The notes under the pieces were generated by a model. The model was given only the letters and a program-made list of their open reading frames with translations. It was not told the origin of the DNA and ran no database searches. From NCBI GenBank assembly GCA_001768565.1, contig MEOE01000019.1, positions 238 through 64,237 on the forward strand: a stretch of DNA of 64,000 nucleotides. Direction: 5' to 3'. A program made the position numbers and the translations under genes. This stretch comes from Bacteroidetes bacterium GWF2_33_16. GTDB lineage: Bacteria; Bacteroidota; Bacteroidia; Bacteroidales; UBA12077. Positions 46,001-55,428 of this stretch are shown in pieces. How positions within the stretch are numbered: the stretch's first letter is position 1; each line of letters starts with the position of its first letter.

Positions 46001-46846
46001 TTATTTTTTATTAAAAACGTAGCTGAGTATTTTATAATAGAGTTTGGCTGCAAGAAAATCAGGCCCTTTATTCACTTTGTTCGGACAAAGTTCCATGATA
46101 TCGAATCCAACAATATTTTTATGCTGTGCCACTAGCCTAATAAAATCAACAATCTGAAACCAATTCAACCCACCAGGTTCTGGAGTGCCTGTTGATGGCA
46201 TAATAGAAGAATCAAATGCATCCAGATCAATTGTAATAAATACATTATCAGTTATTTTTGACAATGCTTCTTTCATCCAGTTAGGGTTTGCATGAATCTG
46301 ATGCGAGAAAAAACAATTTTCGTCTTTCATGTATTGCTTTTCTTCTATATCCATACTGCGAATTCCAATCTGAACCAGGTTTGTGGTAAATTGAGCTTCG
46401 TGAACAGCACAAGCATGATTGCAGCTAGAATCTTCGTATTCTTTTCTTAAATCCGCATGAGCGTCAAACTGAAGTACGGTTAAGTTCACAAATTTATCTT
46501 TGAAAGCTCTGATTGAACCGATACTTACTGAGTGTTCGCCACCAAAAAGAGTTACGAATTTTCCCTTGTTTAAATAGTCAAGAGCTGTTTTATGTACAGC
46601 ATCAACCATTTTTTCGGGAGAGCTATTTTCATTAACAGGATTAGCAAGATAAACGCCTTGTTTATAAACCTCAGAGTTGGTTTCAATATCGTACAACTCC
46701 ATATTGGCTGATGCATCCAAAAATGCTTCTGGCCCTTTGTCAGAGCCTTTTATCCAGGTACTAGTCCCATCGTATGGAACGGGAATAAGTACAATTTTGG
46801 CCACATCAAGAGTTGAATATTCTTCTGGTATTCCAGCGTAAGTCAT
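46001..46846 (-). CDS. speB: Agmatinase (ureohydrolase)
   Basis: Agmatinase splits agmatine into putrescine and urea. The protein (281 residues) has the two-manganese site of the arginase family: GGEHSVSIG, FDAHADLR and TIDLDAFDSSIMP, plus the substrate loop STGTPEPGGL, which resembles agmatinases rather than arginases. It lies 21 bp after the arginine decarboxylase gene and 54 bp before the DHS-like gene, all on the minus strand, so the three very likely form one operon from arginine to polyamine. Confidence 0.93.
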   Translation of the reverse strand: MTYAGIPEEYSTLDVAKIVLIPVPYDGTSTWIKGSDKGPEAFLDASANMELYDIETNSEVYKQGVYLANPVNENSSPEKMVDAVHKTALDYLNKGKFVTLFGGEHSVSIGSIRAFKDKFVNLTVLQFDAHADLRKEYEDSSCNHACAVHEAQFTTNLVQIGIRSMDIEEKQYMKDENCFFSHQIHANPNWMKEALSKITDNVFITIDLDAFDSSIMPSTGTPEPGGLNWFQIVDFIRLVAQHKNIVGFDIMELCPNKVNKGPDFLAAKLYYKILSYVFNKK

Positions 46847-46867
46847 GTGTAATAAAGTTGATATAAA

Positions 46868-48259
46868 TTAGTAACCTAGAATTTGAAGCATATCTAAAGG
46901 CGTTTGCTCATCGGAAAATAAATTATAACTGAACTTTCCCTTTTTGTCTTTATCAATTATTATTTGTTTTGGAAAAGGTATAAGACAATGCTGAATACCT
47001 CCAAATCCTCCTAGAGAATCCTGATATGCACCTGTATTAAAAAATCCGATATAAAGTGTTTCTCCCGACGAAACTTTAGGCAAATAAATAGCATTACTAT
47101 GTTGCTCAGAGTTATAATAATCGTCGCTATCGCAAGTTAACCCACCCAGAAATACACGTTCGTAAGTATTGTTCCATTTATTTATTGGCAACATAATAAA
47201 CCGCTTGTTAATAGCCCAACTATCTGGGAGTGTTGTCATAAAAGAACTATCAATCATATTCCAAACCTCACGATCGTTTTGTTTTTTCTGACCTAAAACA
47301 GAGTAAATTAAACCACCACTTTCGCCAACTGTAAAAGATCCAAACTCAGTAAAAAGATTGGGCTCTTTCAAATTATTTGCTTCACAATATATTTTGATCT
47401 GAGAAACGATTTCTTCAACCATATATTCGTAGTCGTAATCAAAAGAGAGCGTGTTTTTAATTGGAAATCCACCACCAATATTTAACGAATCGAGCTCAGG
47501 ACAAACCTTTTTTAGCTCACCATAAACATTCAAACATTTTCCTAATTCACTCCAATAATAGGCATTGTCTTTTATTCCGGTATTAATAAAGAAGTGAAGC
47601 ATTTTGAGCTTAATATTTGGATTCTCGCGGATTTTCTTTTTGTAAAAAGGTACAATGTCTTTATATCCAATACCAAGTCTTGATGTATAAAACTCAAACT
47701 TAGGTTCTTCTTCTGATGCAATTCTTATCCCAACTTGAAAAGGTACTTCTACCTTTTCTTCAAATTGGTTAATCTCGTTAATATTATCAATTACAGGAAT
47801 AGTATTTTTAAATCCGTTGTTTATTAATCTTGCAATATTGTCGATATAAGCCTCGCGCTTATACCCATTGCAGATTATATATGTTGATTTGTCAAGTTTT
47901 TTTTCTTCAAAAAGTTTTTCAACTATATTAATATCAAATGCCGATGATGTCTCAATATGGATATCGTTCTTTAATGCTTCGTGTAACACATGTTTAAAAT
48001 GTGAACTTTTTGTACAATAACAATAAAAATAATCACTTTTGTAGTCGACTTTTTCCATTGCATTTACAAACCACTTTTTTGCTCTTTTTATTTGATTTGA
48101 GATTTGGGGTAAATAAGTAAACTTAATTGGGGTTCCATACTGTTCAATTATTTCCATTAAGGGGATTTTATGGAATAGGAGGTTGTCATCGTCTAACTCA
48201 AACTCTTTTTGAGGAAAGTCAAAGGTTTGTTCAATAAGATCAGCGTATTTAATTTTCAT
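46868..48259 (-). CDS. Arginine decarboxylase (PLP fold III, short form)
   Basis: The 463-residue enzyme belongs to the alanine-racemase-fold decarboxylases. The PLP lysine is in YCYCTKSSHFKHV, the phosphate site is SLNIGGGFP, and the substrate cysteine-aspartate pair is in GLTCDSDDYY. It is shorter than E. coli SpeA (about 660 residues) but is of the form usual in Bacteroidota. Arginine as substrate is inferred from the following agmatinase gene; a diaminopimelate or carboxynorspermidine decarboxylase would not fit that context. It opens the polyamine operon. Confidence 0.88.
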   Translation of the reverse strand: MKIKYADLIEQTFDFPQKEFELDDDNLLFHKIPLMEIIEQYGTPIKFTYLPQISNQIKRAKKWFVNAMEKVDYKSDYFYCYCTKSSHFKHVLHEALKNDIHIETSSAFDINIVEKLFEEKKLDKSTYIICNGYKREAYIDNIARLINNGFKNTIPVIDNINEINQFEEKVEVPFQVGIRIASEEEPKFEFYTSRLGIGYKDIVPFYKKKIRENPNIKLKMLHFFINTGIKDNAYYWSELGKCLNVYGELKKVCPELDSLNIGGGFPIKNTLSFDYDYEYMVEEIVSQIKIYCEANNLKEPNLFTEFGSFTVGESGGLIYSVLGQKKQNDREVWNMIDSSFMTTLPDSWAINKRFIMLPINKWNNTYERVFLGGLTCDSDDYYNSEQHSNAIYLPKVSSGETLYIGFFNTGAYQDSLGGFGGIQHCLIPFPKQIIIDKDKKGKFSYNLFSDEQTPLDMLQILGY

Positions 48260-48371
48260 TCATAAAAAGTATAATTGATTAATAAAGCGCAAATTAAAGA
48301 AAATTTGTTCATAAAATTTGCATAAATAAAATTAAATTAAAAAATCAATAATATCCAGTCAATTAAATAAT

Positions 48372-48396
48372 AAAAGCCACATAAAATGTGGCTTTA
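48372..48396 (-). terminator. Rho-independent terminator after the HU-SPOR gene
   Basis: A 9-bp perfect stem (AAAGCCACA, arms 48373-48381 and 48387-48395) with a tiny AAAA-type loop lies 22 bp after the minus-strand stop. The flanking A-T pairs lengthen the stem; the downstream T-run is short. Confidence 0.55.
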
Positions 48397-48417
48397 TAAC
48401 AATGCTAAAATTAATTC

Positions 48418-49551
48418 TTAGTAATACAAGATCCAAACAGTAAGGCCTTTTTCCTGAGTAATTACTTTATACTCGGCAAGAGCTTGAGATTTGTCGGAAA
48501 ATGAATTAAAGCTAACTGCATACATTCCATTTCTTTCGGCTAATTTTTCAGCGGGAAATCCTTTTTCGCGAAGAGATTTTAAATAGGTTTCGGCATATGC
48601 TTCGTTTTTAAAACTGCCTGCAATTAAATAATATTTCTTGCCATCTAATGGGACTTGTGCTTGTTCTGCAATGGGTTGCTGTACTTCTTTTAATTGCTCA
48701 ACCTGATCTGGTTTTATTTCTTCACTAAGGGTGGTTGTTTGTTCAATCTCAGATTCTTTTTCAACAGGTTTTATTGTTGCTTTTTTTTCTATCTTTTGAG
48801 CTTGATTAGTATTTTTCTTTAAAACCTTATTTATCGTATCAAAATTTAAAAGAGCCCATATAAATATAGCAGCCAAAGGTAATCCTATTGCAATAGACCA
48901 AACCAATCCCTTATTTACGGATGATTCTTTTTTCTTTATAGTTTGTTTAATTTCAGTTTTGGCTGGTATAACAGGAATCTTTTCTTCAGGTTTTATTTCT
49001 GGTTTTGTCTCAACTTTAATTTCTTTTTTTATTTCATCTTTAGCCGGTTCAACTTTGGATTTAACTTCTAAAACAAGTTCCTTTTCAGGTTCTTTGGTTG
49101 TTTTTGTTTTAGCAGTTGATTTTTTAGCAGGTTCTTTTGCTGTTTTCGCTGTTTGTTTTTTTGTTTCTGTCACTTCTTCTTTTTGAATTTCTGATACCTC
49201 CTTTACAATAGGTAAGAATTGAACCTTGCCTTGTTTATCCATAGTAAATTGGCCAAAGTCTTTAATATTATATGGTGACTCGGCGCTTAATTTTTCTTTT
49301 ATTTCTTCTATAAAATTTTTTATTTTCTCGGCTGCCTGTTCTTTCGATATACTTTCTTTCTTAGTTATAAATCTTTCTAAAAGTTCATCATTAAACTTTA
49401 AAAAAGGGCTAAAATAAACATCACTTAATTTTTCTTCAAGATTATTTGAGTCTTTTCCCTTTGATGTTGCTCTTACCAAAAAAGCCCCATAGTTTGGTAT
49501 AATAACCCTGTTGTTAGTGGCCAAGAGCTCTTGAATGTAACTAGTTATCAT
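48418..49551 (-). CDS. HU-CCDC81-like and SPOR domain membrane protein
   Basis: The N-terminal about 115 of 377 residues look like the bacterial CCDC81-type HU domain pair (LLATNNRVIIPNYGAFLVR, then IKDFGQFTMDKQGKV). A long low-complexity stretch rich in Lys, Glu, Thr and Pro follows (about 120-215), then a membrane helix at about 215-237 and a C-terminal SPOR domain (KKYYLIAGSFKNEAYAETYLKSLREKGF). SPOR binds peptidoglycan stripped of stem peptides at division sites. The HU part would be cytoplasmic, the SPOR part periplasmic, so the protein may link an inner partner to septal wall. It is not clearly in an operon. Confidence 0.87.
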   Translation of the reverse strand: MITSYIQELLATNNRVIIPNYGAFLVRATSKGKDSNNLEEKLSDVYFSPFLKFNDELLERFITKKESISKEQAAEKIKNFIEEIKEKLSAESPYNIKDFGQFTMDKQGKVQFLPIVKEVSEIQKEEVTETKKQTAKTAKEPAKKSTAKTKTTKEPEKELVLEVKSKVEPAKDEIKKEIKVETKPEIKPEEKIPVIPAKTEIKQTIKKKESSVNKGLVWSIAIGLPLAAIFIWALLNFDTINKVLKKNTNQAQKIEKKATIKPVEKESEIEQTTTLSEEIKPDQVEQLKEVQQPIAEQAQVPLDGKKYYLIAGSFKNEAYAETYLKSLREKGFPAEKLAERNGMYAVSFNSFSDKSQALAEYKVITQEKGLTVWILYY

Positions 49552-49693
49552 AATATAGTTAATTAAGGGTTTACAATTGAAAGCATAAATGTAAAAAATT
49601 TATTATTAATATGATAATGAATTGTATAACGATATGTGATAAATATTAAAATTACTGTAAAAAAGTATAAGACAATACAAACTGTTAAGTCGG

Positions 49694-52600
49694 TTAGTTT
49701 TGAGAGAAGGCCTGATTTATTGCATACAGAAGGCTTTCAATAGTAATTGGTTTTGATATATAATTATAGAAACCTGCATCCTTGCTTTGGATTTCTTCGT
49801 TATTATGGACATATGCTGATTGTCCTATAATTTTCAGGTTTTTATTAAATTGTTTTATTTTACGAGTGGCTTCAAAGCCATCCATCACTGGCATTTTTAT
49901 GTCCATTAGAACAAGATCGATTTGGTCATTCTGCATACACATTTCAACAGCTTGTTTTCCATCTTTGACCCAAATTATTTTTGCTTTTGTTGGCTCTAAG
50001 GCTTCTTCAATAAATGTATAGTTTGTTAATAAATCTTCTGCAACTAAAACTACTTTGTTTTGCCAATTGAAATTAAAATCATGGATTTTCTCTGAATCGG
50101 GCTTTTCAAATTTATGGTCTATTGATTCAAGAGGTAGTGTAAAATATATGGTTGTTCCCTGGTTAGGTGTTGATTGTGCCCAAATATCTCCTCCAAGATG
50201 TTGAACGATTTTTTTAGCAATTGTTAGTCCAATACCCATTCCACCGTACTCACGTGTAAACGATTCGTCGGCTTGTCGGAAAAGGTCATAAATATGCTCG
50301 AATTTTTCATGTGCAATACCAATACCTGAATCAATTACATAAAACTGAATTGAATTATTTTCAATTATTGAATAGCCAAATTCAACAAATCCTTTTGATG
50401 TAAATTTTATTGCATTTTCGATAAGATTATACAATACCTGACGTAATCTTCGCTGATCAGTTAAAATAACAAATCCTTTTTTTCTAACGCCTATATTTAC
50501 TGATAATCGAATATCTTTTTGTTCGCTATTCTGAATTCTATTATTAAATTCCGAATAGAGCTCGTTGAGTATTTTGTTAACTTGACAATCGGATTTTTGA
50601 ATCTCAAATTTCCCAGATTGAATTTTAGAAATATCAATTACATCGTCAATTATCTTAAGGAGGTTAAAACCATTTTCGTTGATAAGGTTGTTTAGTTTTA
50701 CTCTTTCATCATATGCAAGGTCTTCGTCGAGTAAAAGATTAGAGAAGCCGATAATGGCATTCATTGGAGTACGTATTTCGTGCGAAAGATTAGATAAGAA
50801 AGCCGATTTGAGGCGATCTGCTTCTTCTGCTTTTTCCTTTGCTGCAACAAGCTCTTTTTCACTATGTTTTCGTGTTGTTATATCTTCTGATATAAACACA
50901 AAATGAGTTATTTCTCCTTTTTCATTTTTTACTGGAGATATGGATGCCAATTCCCAGTATTTTTCTCCATTTTTCTTAATATTCTGAAACTCTCCCTGCC
51001 AATCACCACCTGTAATAACAATATCCATAATATCCTGGTAGATGCTTTTAGAGAGTTCTTCGGATCGAAGAATGCTTATTTCTTTTCCTATAACATCACT
51101 TGAAGAATAACCAGTAATTTGAGTAAAGCTTAAGTTTACAAATTCAATTTCACCTTTTAAATTAGTAATAATTAAACATGTGGGTGAGTGCTGAATTGCA
51201 TTCGATAGTATTTTAAGCTGTAATTCAGTCCTCTTTTTATTGGTTATATCGAGCATCACTCCGCCAATTTGCCATCTGTTGTCTGCATTTCTAAAGCGGA
51301 ACTTATGTGTTAAAAAGGAGTTTATATTACCAGAGAAATCAGGAAGTTCTTCTTCAAGTACCAAAATTTGGCCAGCAATAGTTTTTTGATCTTCGCTTAG
51401 TATTCGTGATGCGTATTTTTCGGAGAATAATTCTTGTGGTAGCTTCCCAATGCTTGAGTCAGACAAGACAGATCTCTTCACATATTTGTTGATATAAAGC
51501 AATTTCCCAAATTCATCTTTAATAAAAACCCCTACAGGTATATTATCCATGAAAAGCGAAAATTGTTGTTCAGTACGTTTCAACGCCTCTTCAATTTCTA
51601 CTCTTTTTGAGATATCCTTAAAATCTTCAATAACACCAAGAATTTCTCCGTTCTCGCCTTTAAAAGCTACAGATGTTATTAATCCAGGAATAACTATACC
51701 GGCACTATTCTTTTTGGATATATCCTGTTCAACTCTTTCTTCACCATTCTTGATTCTCACCAATGGACATTCGGCAGTATGACAATATGGTCCTGGGAAA
51801 ACTTCAAAACACTTTTTGCCTTCAGCATTTTCTTTGCTTATACCCGACATCATTGAAAAGGTTCGGTTTACGCGTAAAATGATGAAGTTAGTATCGATAA
51901 GCCGCATACTGTTTCCAGTAGTATTAAATATCTGATTTAATTCAGCATTAGTTTTTAGGATTTCTTTCGATTTTTCTTCTAATCTTCTATCAATACTATC
52001 TTGCAGGTTGAATAGCTTATGTAAAATAATATTAAATGAAAAATGCAGAATAAGCGAAATGGCAATTAATATTACAATGATGATTAATAAAGACCGATAA
52101 ACAGTTACCTGAAATTGATTTTCTAGCTGTGTAATATCTTTAGCAAATACAATACCAGCAAATCCTTCAGTACGGAATTGATTTTGAATATCAACTAAAT
52201 TTGAGAAGTAGTACTTATCGTTAAACTTAAATCGTCCGGTTACGATTTTCTGATCTTGAAATGTTATATTTGAAAATAGGGGGCTGTTATAAAGAGTATG
52301 AATAATAAAATGTTGGTTTTGATTTTGACTTGCTGAGTTCTCAATAAAAGATTGGTCAACAGTTTTTTTATCAAACACAGAAGCTACAAAAACATTGTGT
52401 TTTTTAGCTATTTGGTCGGCAACTTCGTTTTCACGTAATCCAAATTCTATACAACCAAGGTATTTGCCTTCGTAATAAATAGGTTCAACAATTTTATAAA
52501 AAAGCTGAGAGTTATAATATTCAAATCCCGAAGTAGGCTCTTTTGTTTTATTTACTTGAGAAATAAATGATCCGGGCTGTGCAGTTTCTATTGAAGCGTT

Positions 52601-52981
52601 AGGACCAATATCAAGAAGTAAAATGGAATTATTGTCGGGACCATAAAAATTGATGACAAAATAATATGGATTTTCAGATTTTAAAACAGAATAAAGGGGA
52701 AGAGCTTTTTTATATAGTTCATCAATCTTACTGGTTGCAAGCCCATTTTTAAGATCCTGGTTATTAACGAAATACTTTATCTTTTCGCGGTATATAGCGT
52801 TTGTATTGTACAGTAGATTTTTAATTTCAAGACATACTATCTCATTATCCTTCTGTATTTGCCAATCGCGAAATTGTCTCTGATTTTGTATTCCAAGGTA
52901 AAAATATACCGAACACAATACGAGTATTACAGTAAGTACTGAAAAAATGGTTTTGGTTTTTAATCTTTTTTCGAATTCCAT
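49694..52981 (-). CDS. Hybrid sensor histidine kinase (periplasmic sensor, three PAS, receiver)
   Basis: From the ATG at 52981, 1095 residues. A helix near 15-33, a periplasmic sensor of the double-Cache type to about 285 (YYFVINFYGPDNNSILLLDIGP, YEGKYLGCIEFGLRENEVA), a second helix near 307, three PAS domains at about 345-710 (the first has CPLVRIKNGEERVEQD; the third YSSSDVIGKEISILRSEE), HisKA with H734 (SHEIRTPMNAIIGF), HATPase_c with EYGGMGIGLTI, and a receiver with D1027 (LVLMDIKMP). I chose the ATG with AAGGAG upstream over a TTG 13 codons earlier. The PagL-like gene is divergent from it. Signal unknown. Confidence 0.92.
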   Translation of the reverse strand: MEFEKRLKTKTIFSVLTVILVLCSVYFYLGIQNQRQFRDWQIQKDNEIVCLEIKNLLYNTNAIYREKIKYFVNNQDLKNGLATSKIDELYKKALPLYSVLKSENPYYFVINFYGPDNNSILLLDIGPNASIETAQPGSFISQVNKTKEPTSGFEYYNSQLFYKIVEPIYYEGKYLGCIEFGLRENEVADQIAKKHNVFVASVFDKKTVDQSFIENSASQNQNQHFIIHTLYNSPLFSNITFQDQKIVTGRFKFNDKYYFSNLVDIQNQFRTEGFAGIVFAKDITQLENQFQVTVYRSLLIIIVILIAISLILHFSFNIILHKLFNLQDSIDRRLEEKSKEILKTNAELNQIFNTTGNSMRLIDTNFIILRVNRTFSMMSGISKENAEGKKCFEVFPGPYCHTAECPLVRIKNGEERVEQDISKKNSAGIVIPGLITSVAFKGENGEILGVIEDFKDISKRVEIEEALKRTEQQFSLFMDNIPVGVFIKDEFGKLLYINKYVKRSVLSDSSIGKLPQELFSEKYASRILSEDQKTIAGQILVLEEELPDFSGNINSFLTHKFRFRNADNRWQIGGVMLDITNKKRTELQLKILSNAIQHSPTCLIITNLKGEIEFVNLSFTQITGYSSSDVIGKEISILRSEELSKSIYQDIMDIVITGGDWQGEFQNIKKNGEKYWELASISPVKNEKGEITHFVFISEDITTRKHSEKELVAAKEKAEEADRLKSAFLSNLSHEIRTPMNAIIGFSNLLLDEDLAYDERVKLNNLINENGFNLLKIIDDVIDISKIQSGKFEIQKSDCQVNKILNELYSEFNNRIQNSEQKDIRLSVNIGVRKKGFVILTDQRRLRQVLYNLIENAIKFTSKGFVEFGYSIIENNSIQFYVIDSGIGIAHEKFEHIYDLFRQADESFTREYGGMGIGLTIAKKIVQHLGGDIWAQSTPNQGTTIYFTLPLESIDHKFEKPDSEKIHDFNFNWQNKVVLVAEDLLTNYTFIEEALEPTKAKIIWVKDGKQAVEMCMQNDQIDLVLMDIKMPVMDGFEATRKIKQFNKNLKIIGQSAYVHNNEEIQSKDAGFYNYISKPITIESLLYAINQAFSQN

Positions 52982-53020
52982 GAATTCTTTAAACTCCTTA
53001 ATGCAAAAAACAACTCGCAA

Positions 53021-53362
53021 ATAAAGTAAAAAATTCTAAACAAAAAAACCTACGGTTAATAGGTTTGTAAACTTTTTATTAAAAGCATGATATAAGTCAT
53101 GTATGATGAATGTTAATAAACCAGTTTAATATATGTAAATATTATTAAATGAGCCGATTACAAAATATGACACGCTAAATTTTATTTACAAATTTTTGAC
53201 GAATAACGTTATACATTTGCAAGCAAAGAATAAACAAGGCTGATAATACGCTTATTTCCCATATGAGCCTTAGAAAAAAATGAATTTTAAAACTGATTGT
53301 ATTTTTTGGAAAAGGATCTAAAATGTAATTACTTTATTAACTGTATATATTGATTAAACAAA
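53021..53362. other. Intergenic region between the hybrid kinase and the PagL-like gene
   Basis: The only gap above 300 bp. It holds a TAnnTTTG match (TACATTTG, 53212-53219) facing the PagL-like gene, with a TTTTTG 13 bases before it, a shorter spacing than usual. A small stem (AAGGCT at about 53236 and AGCCTT near 53272) follows within the would-be leader. I see no ORF, RNA gene or repeat in it. Confidence 0.5.
53212..53219 (+). promoter_or_regulatory. Candidate -7 promoter element for the PagL-like gene
   Basis: TACATTTG matches TAnnTTTG, 143 bases before the ATG, which would leave a long 5' leader. The closest TTTG upstream is at a spacing of only 13. Confidence 0.4.
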
Positions 53363-54445
53363 ATGTTAAAATCTCAAAAGGGCATTTTATTATTGTTATT
53401 AATTCAAACAAACCTTTTGGTTGGTAACGATTCAATTCAGAATCCGATTCAATATGCCATAAAACCACAGTATGGACTAATACTTGCCCATTCGAGTAAA
53501 ATAGAACAGCTTACTTATACAAATCCATTTGGATTAGAAGTTGAGATATCCTGGCTCAGGATTAAAGATAAAAACTATCAGCAATGCAATTGTTTTGCAA
53601 AAGCAGGAATATCTTTTTTGTATATTAATTATGCAAATCCTGAAATTGTTGGTAGTTCGTATAATTTTATTGGTTTTGCTGAGCCGTTTTTAGTACGATC
53701 GAAACGTTTTTTGCTTTCAGCTCGAATGGGAATTGGACTTACCTATCTCGATCATATTTATAATGAGAAAGTCAATCCGGATAATTTGTTTTTCTCGACT
53801 CATTTTGCATTTATTACACATATTGATTTAAATGCTTATTACAAATTGAACGAAACTTTTTCTTTAATGGCTTTTGCTAAATATAACCATATTTCGAATG
53901 GAGGGACCAAATCGCCAAATTATGGAATGAATTTTCCGACTTTTGGTTTGGGTTTAAACTATACCGGAGATGATTTTAATTTCCCTGCATTTGAGAAACA
54001 AAAATTTATTCCGTCATGGTTTTATAATTTGTGCACCTTTGGGACAATTAAAACGATTGAAAAAGATAGTATATATCCTGAAGAGTCGAAGTTTATTTTT
54101 GGTTTTTATGGGGTTATCGGTCGTACCATTAGCAAAATAAATGGGCTTAGTGTAGGACTTGAATATATTAATGATGGTGCAGCAAAGGAAAAAATTGACA
54201 GGCAAGATTTGGAAAAGGATCATCAGCAGGTTTCGCTATTAGTTGGTCATCATTTGCTATTTGGGAGATTTGATTTTTCTCAATATTGGGGAACATATAT
54301 TTATGCACCATATAAGGTCAGAAATTTTCATCAACGATACTCCTTATCCTATCGATTTACAAATCATTTATTAATTGGAGCCACACTAAAGGTTCATGGC
54401 GATTGGGCTGATAATTTTAATTTATTAATTGGATATTCGTTTTGA
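53363..54445 (+). CDS. PagL-like lipid A 3-O-deacylase (acyloxyacyl hydrolase family)
   Basis: PagL enzymes remove the 3-O acyl chain from lipid A at the outer membrane. The 360 residues have an N-terminal signal peptide (about 1-21), repeated amphipathic strands of a barrel, and YNHISNGG with H176, S178 and N179, matching the H-x-S-N catalytic motif. The protein is about twice as long as Pseudomonas PagL, the extra being mostly C-terminal strands (SLLVGHHLLFGRFDFSQYWG), as in other Bacteroidota homologues. It ends in a Phe, as do many outer-membrane proteins. The next gene starts 44 bp later. Confidence 0.82.
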   Translation: MLKSQKGILLLLLIQTNLLVGNDSIQNPIQYAIKPQYGLILAHSSKIEQLTYTNPFGLEVEISWLRIKDKNYQQCNCFAKAGISFLYINYANPEIVGSSYNFIGFAEPFLVRSKRFLLSARMGIGLTYLDHIYNEKVNPDNLFFSTHFAFITHIDLNAYYKLNETFSLMAFAKYNHISNGGTKSPNYGMNFPTFGLGLNYTGDDFNFPAFEKQKFIPSWFYNLCTFGTIKTIEKDSIYPEESKFIFGFYGVIGRTISKINGLSVGLEYINDGAAKEKIDRQDLEKDHQQVSLLVGHHLLFGRFDFSQYWGTYIYAPYKVRNFHQRYSLSYRFTNHLLIGATLKVHGDWADNFNLLIGYSF

Positions 54446-54489
54446 CAAATTGTAAATTAGCAAATAATTAATATTTAACTCTATTTATT

Positions 54490-55368
54490 ATGGAATGGAA
54501 TCTTACCCCTGAGCAAATCAAGTTAATCAAGCAATTTCAATCTAATGAGATTACAGAACATTATATTTATACCCGTTTATCACGAAAAATTAAAAATAAG
54601 AAAAACAGTAAATTGCTTGAGGATATTGGAAATGACGAAATGCGTCATTATCTTTTCTGGAAGAATATAAGCAAATCAGATGTAGGACCTAACTGGTTTA
54701 AGGTTTCAATGTTTTACTGGATAACCCGAATATTTGGAATTACTTTTGGAATTAAGCTTATGGAGCGTGGCGAAGAAGGAGCTCATGAATCGTATATGAA
54801 TGCTGCATCTTTTGTTCCCGAAGCCCTTCAGATTGCAAACGAAGAAGGTGGTCACGAAAAAGAACTCATCGCAATGATTGAGGAAAAAAAACTTGAATAT
54901 GTTGGATCAATTGTTTTGGGACTAAATGATGCATTGGTAGAGCTTACCGGAACGCTGGCAGGATTAACCTTTGCTTTGCAAAACACCAGGTTAATAGCAA
55001 TAGCCGGATTAATTACGGGTATTGCCGCTTCGTTTTCAATGGCCGCATCTCAGTATTTATCAACTAAAACAGAAAATAATGGTTCGAATGCTTTGGCATC
55101 TTCCTTTTATACAGGTCTAGCCTATATTTTTACTGTAATAATTCTAATTCTTCCGTATTTCTTATTTACCAATTACTTTGTTTGCCTGGGATTAACGTTG
55201 ACTTTTGCCGTTTTAGTTATTCTATTTTTTAACTATTACATTTCTGTTGCAAAAGATCTGAATTTTAGTAAACGTTTCTGGGAAATGTTTGCAATTAGTA
55301 TGGGTGTTGCTGCATTTACTTTTGGGATTGGTTATTTGGTGAGAATTTTTTTAGGAGTAGATATTTAA
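54490..55368 (+). CDS. Ferritin-like/VIT1 fusion membrane protein (iron or manganese transporter)
   Basis: The first about 130 of 292 residues are a ferritin-like (rubrerythrin) helical domain with di-metal carboxylates: EITEHYIYTRL, DIGNDEMRHYLFW and ANEEGGHEKEL provide Glu and His ligands. The remainder is a VIT1/CCC1-type transporter with about five membrane helices and the GLNDALVELTGTLAGLTFAL signature. The same architecture occurs in MbfA, which exports iron in Bradyrhizobium. I infer metal export or storage control at the cytoplasmic membrane. It stands between the PagL-like gene and dgt without a known regulator. Confidence 0.9.
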   Translation: MEWNLTPEQIKLIKQFQSNEITEHYIYTRLSRKIKNKKNSKLLEDIGNDEMRHYLFWKNISKSDVGPNWFKVSMFYWITRIFGITFGIKLMERGEEGAHESYMNAASFVPEALQIANEEGGHEKELIAMIEEKKLEYVGSIVLGLNDALVELTGTLAGLTFALQNTRLIAIAGLITGIAASFSMAASQYLSTKTENNGSNALASSFYTGLAYIFTVIILILPYFLFTNYFVCLGLTLTFAVLVILFFNYYISVAKDLNFSKRFWEMFAISMGVAAFTFGIGYLVRIFLGVDI

Positions 55369-55428
55369 TAGCTTTTAAAAACAGATAAACCTTCAGGGTT
55401 TTTAAAATATACTTTATTTATAAATTTT

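Noticed and set aside
53194-53219. Full promoter before the PagL-like gene
   Set aside because: Only the -7 box is a good match; the TTTG upstream is 13 bases away instead of about 19, so I list only the -7 box at low confidence.
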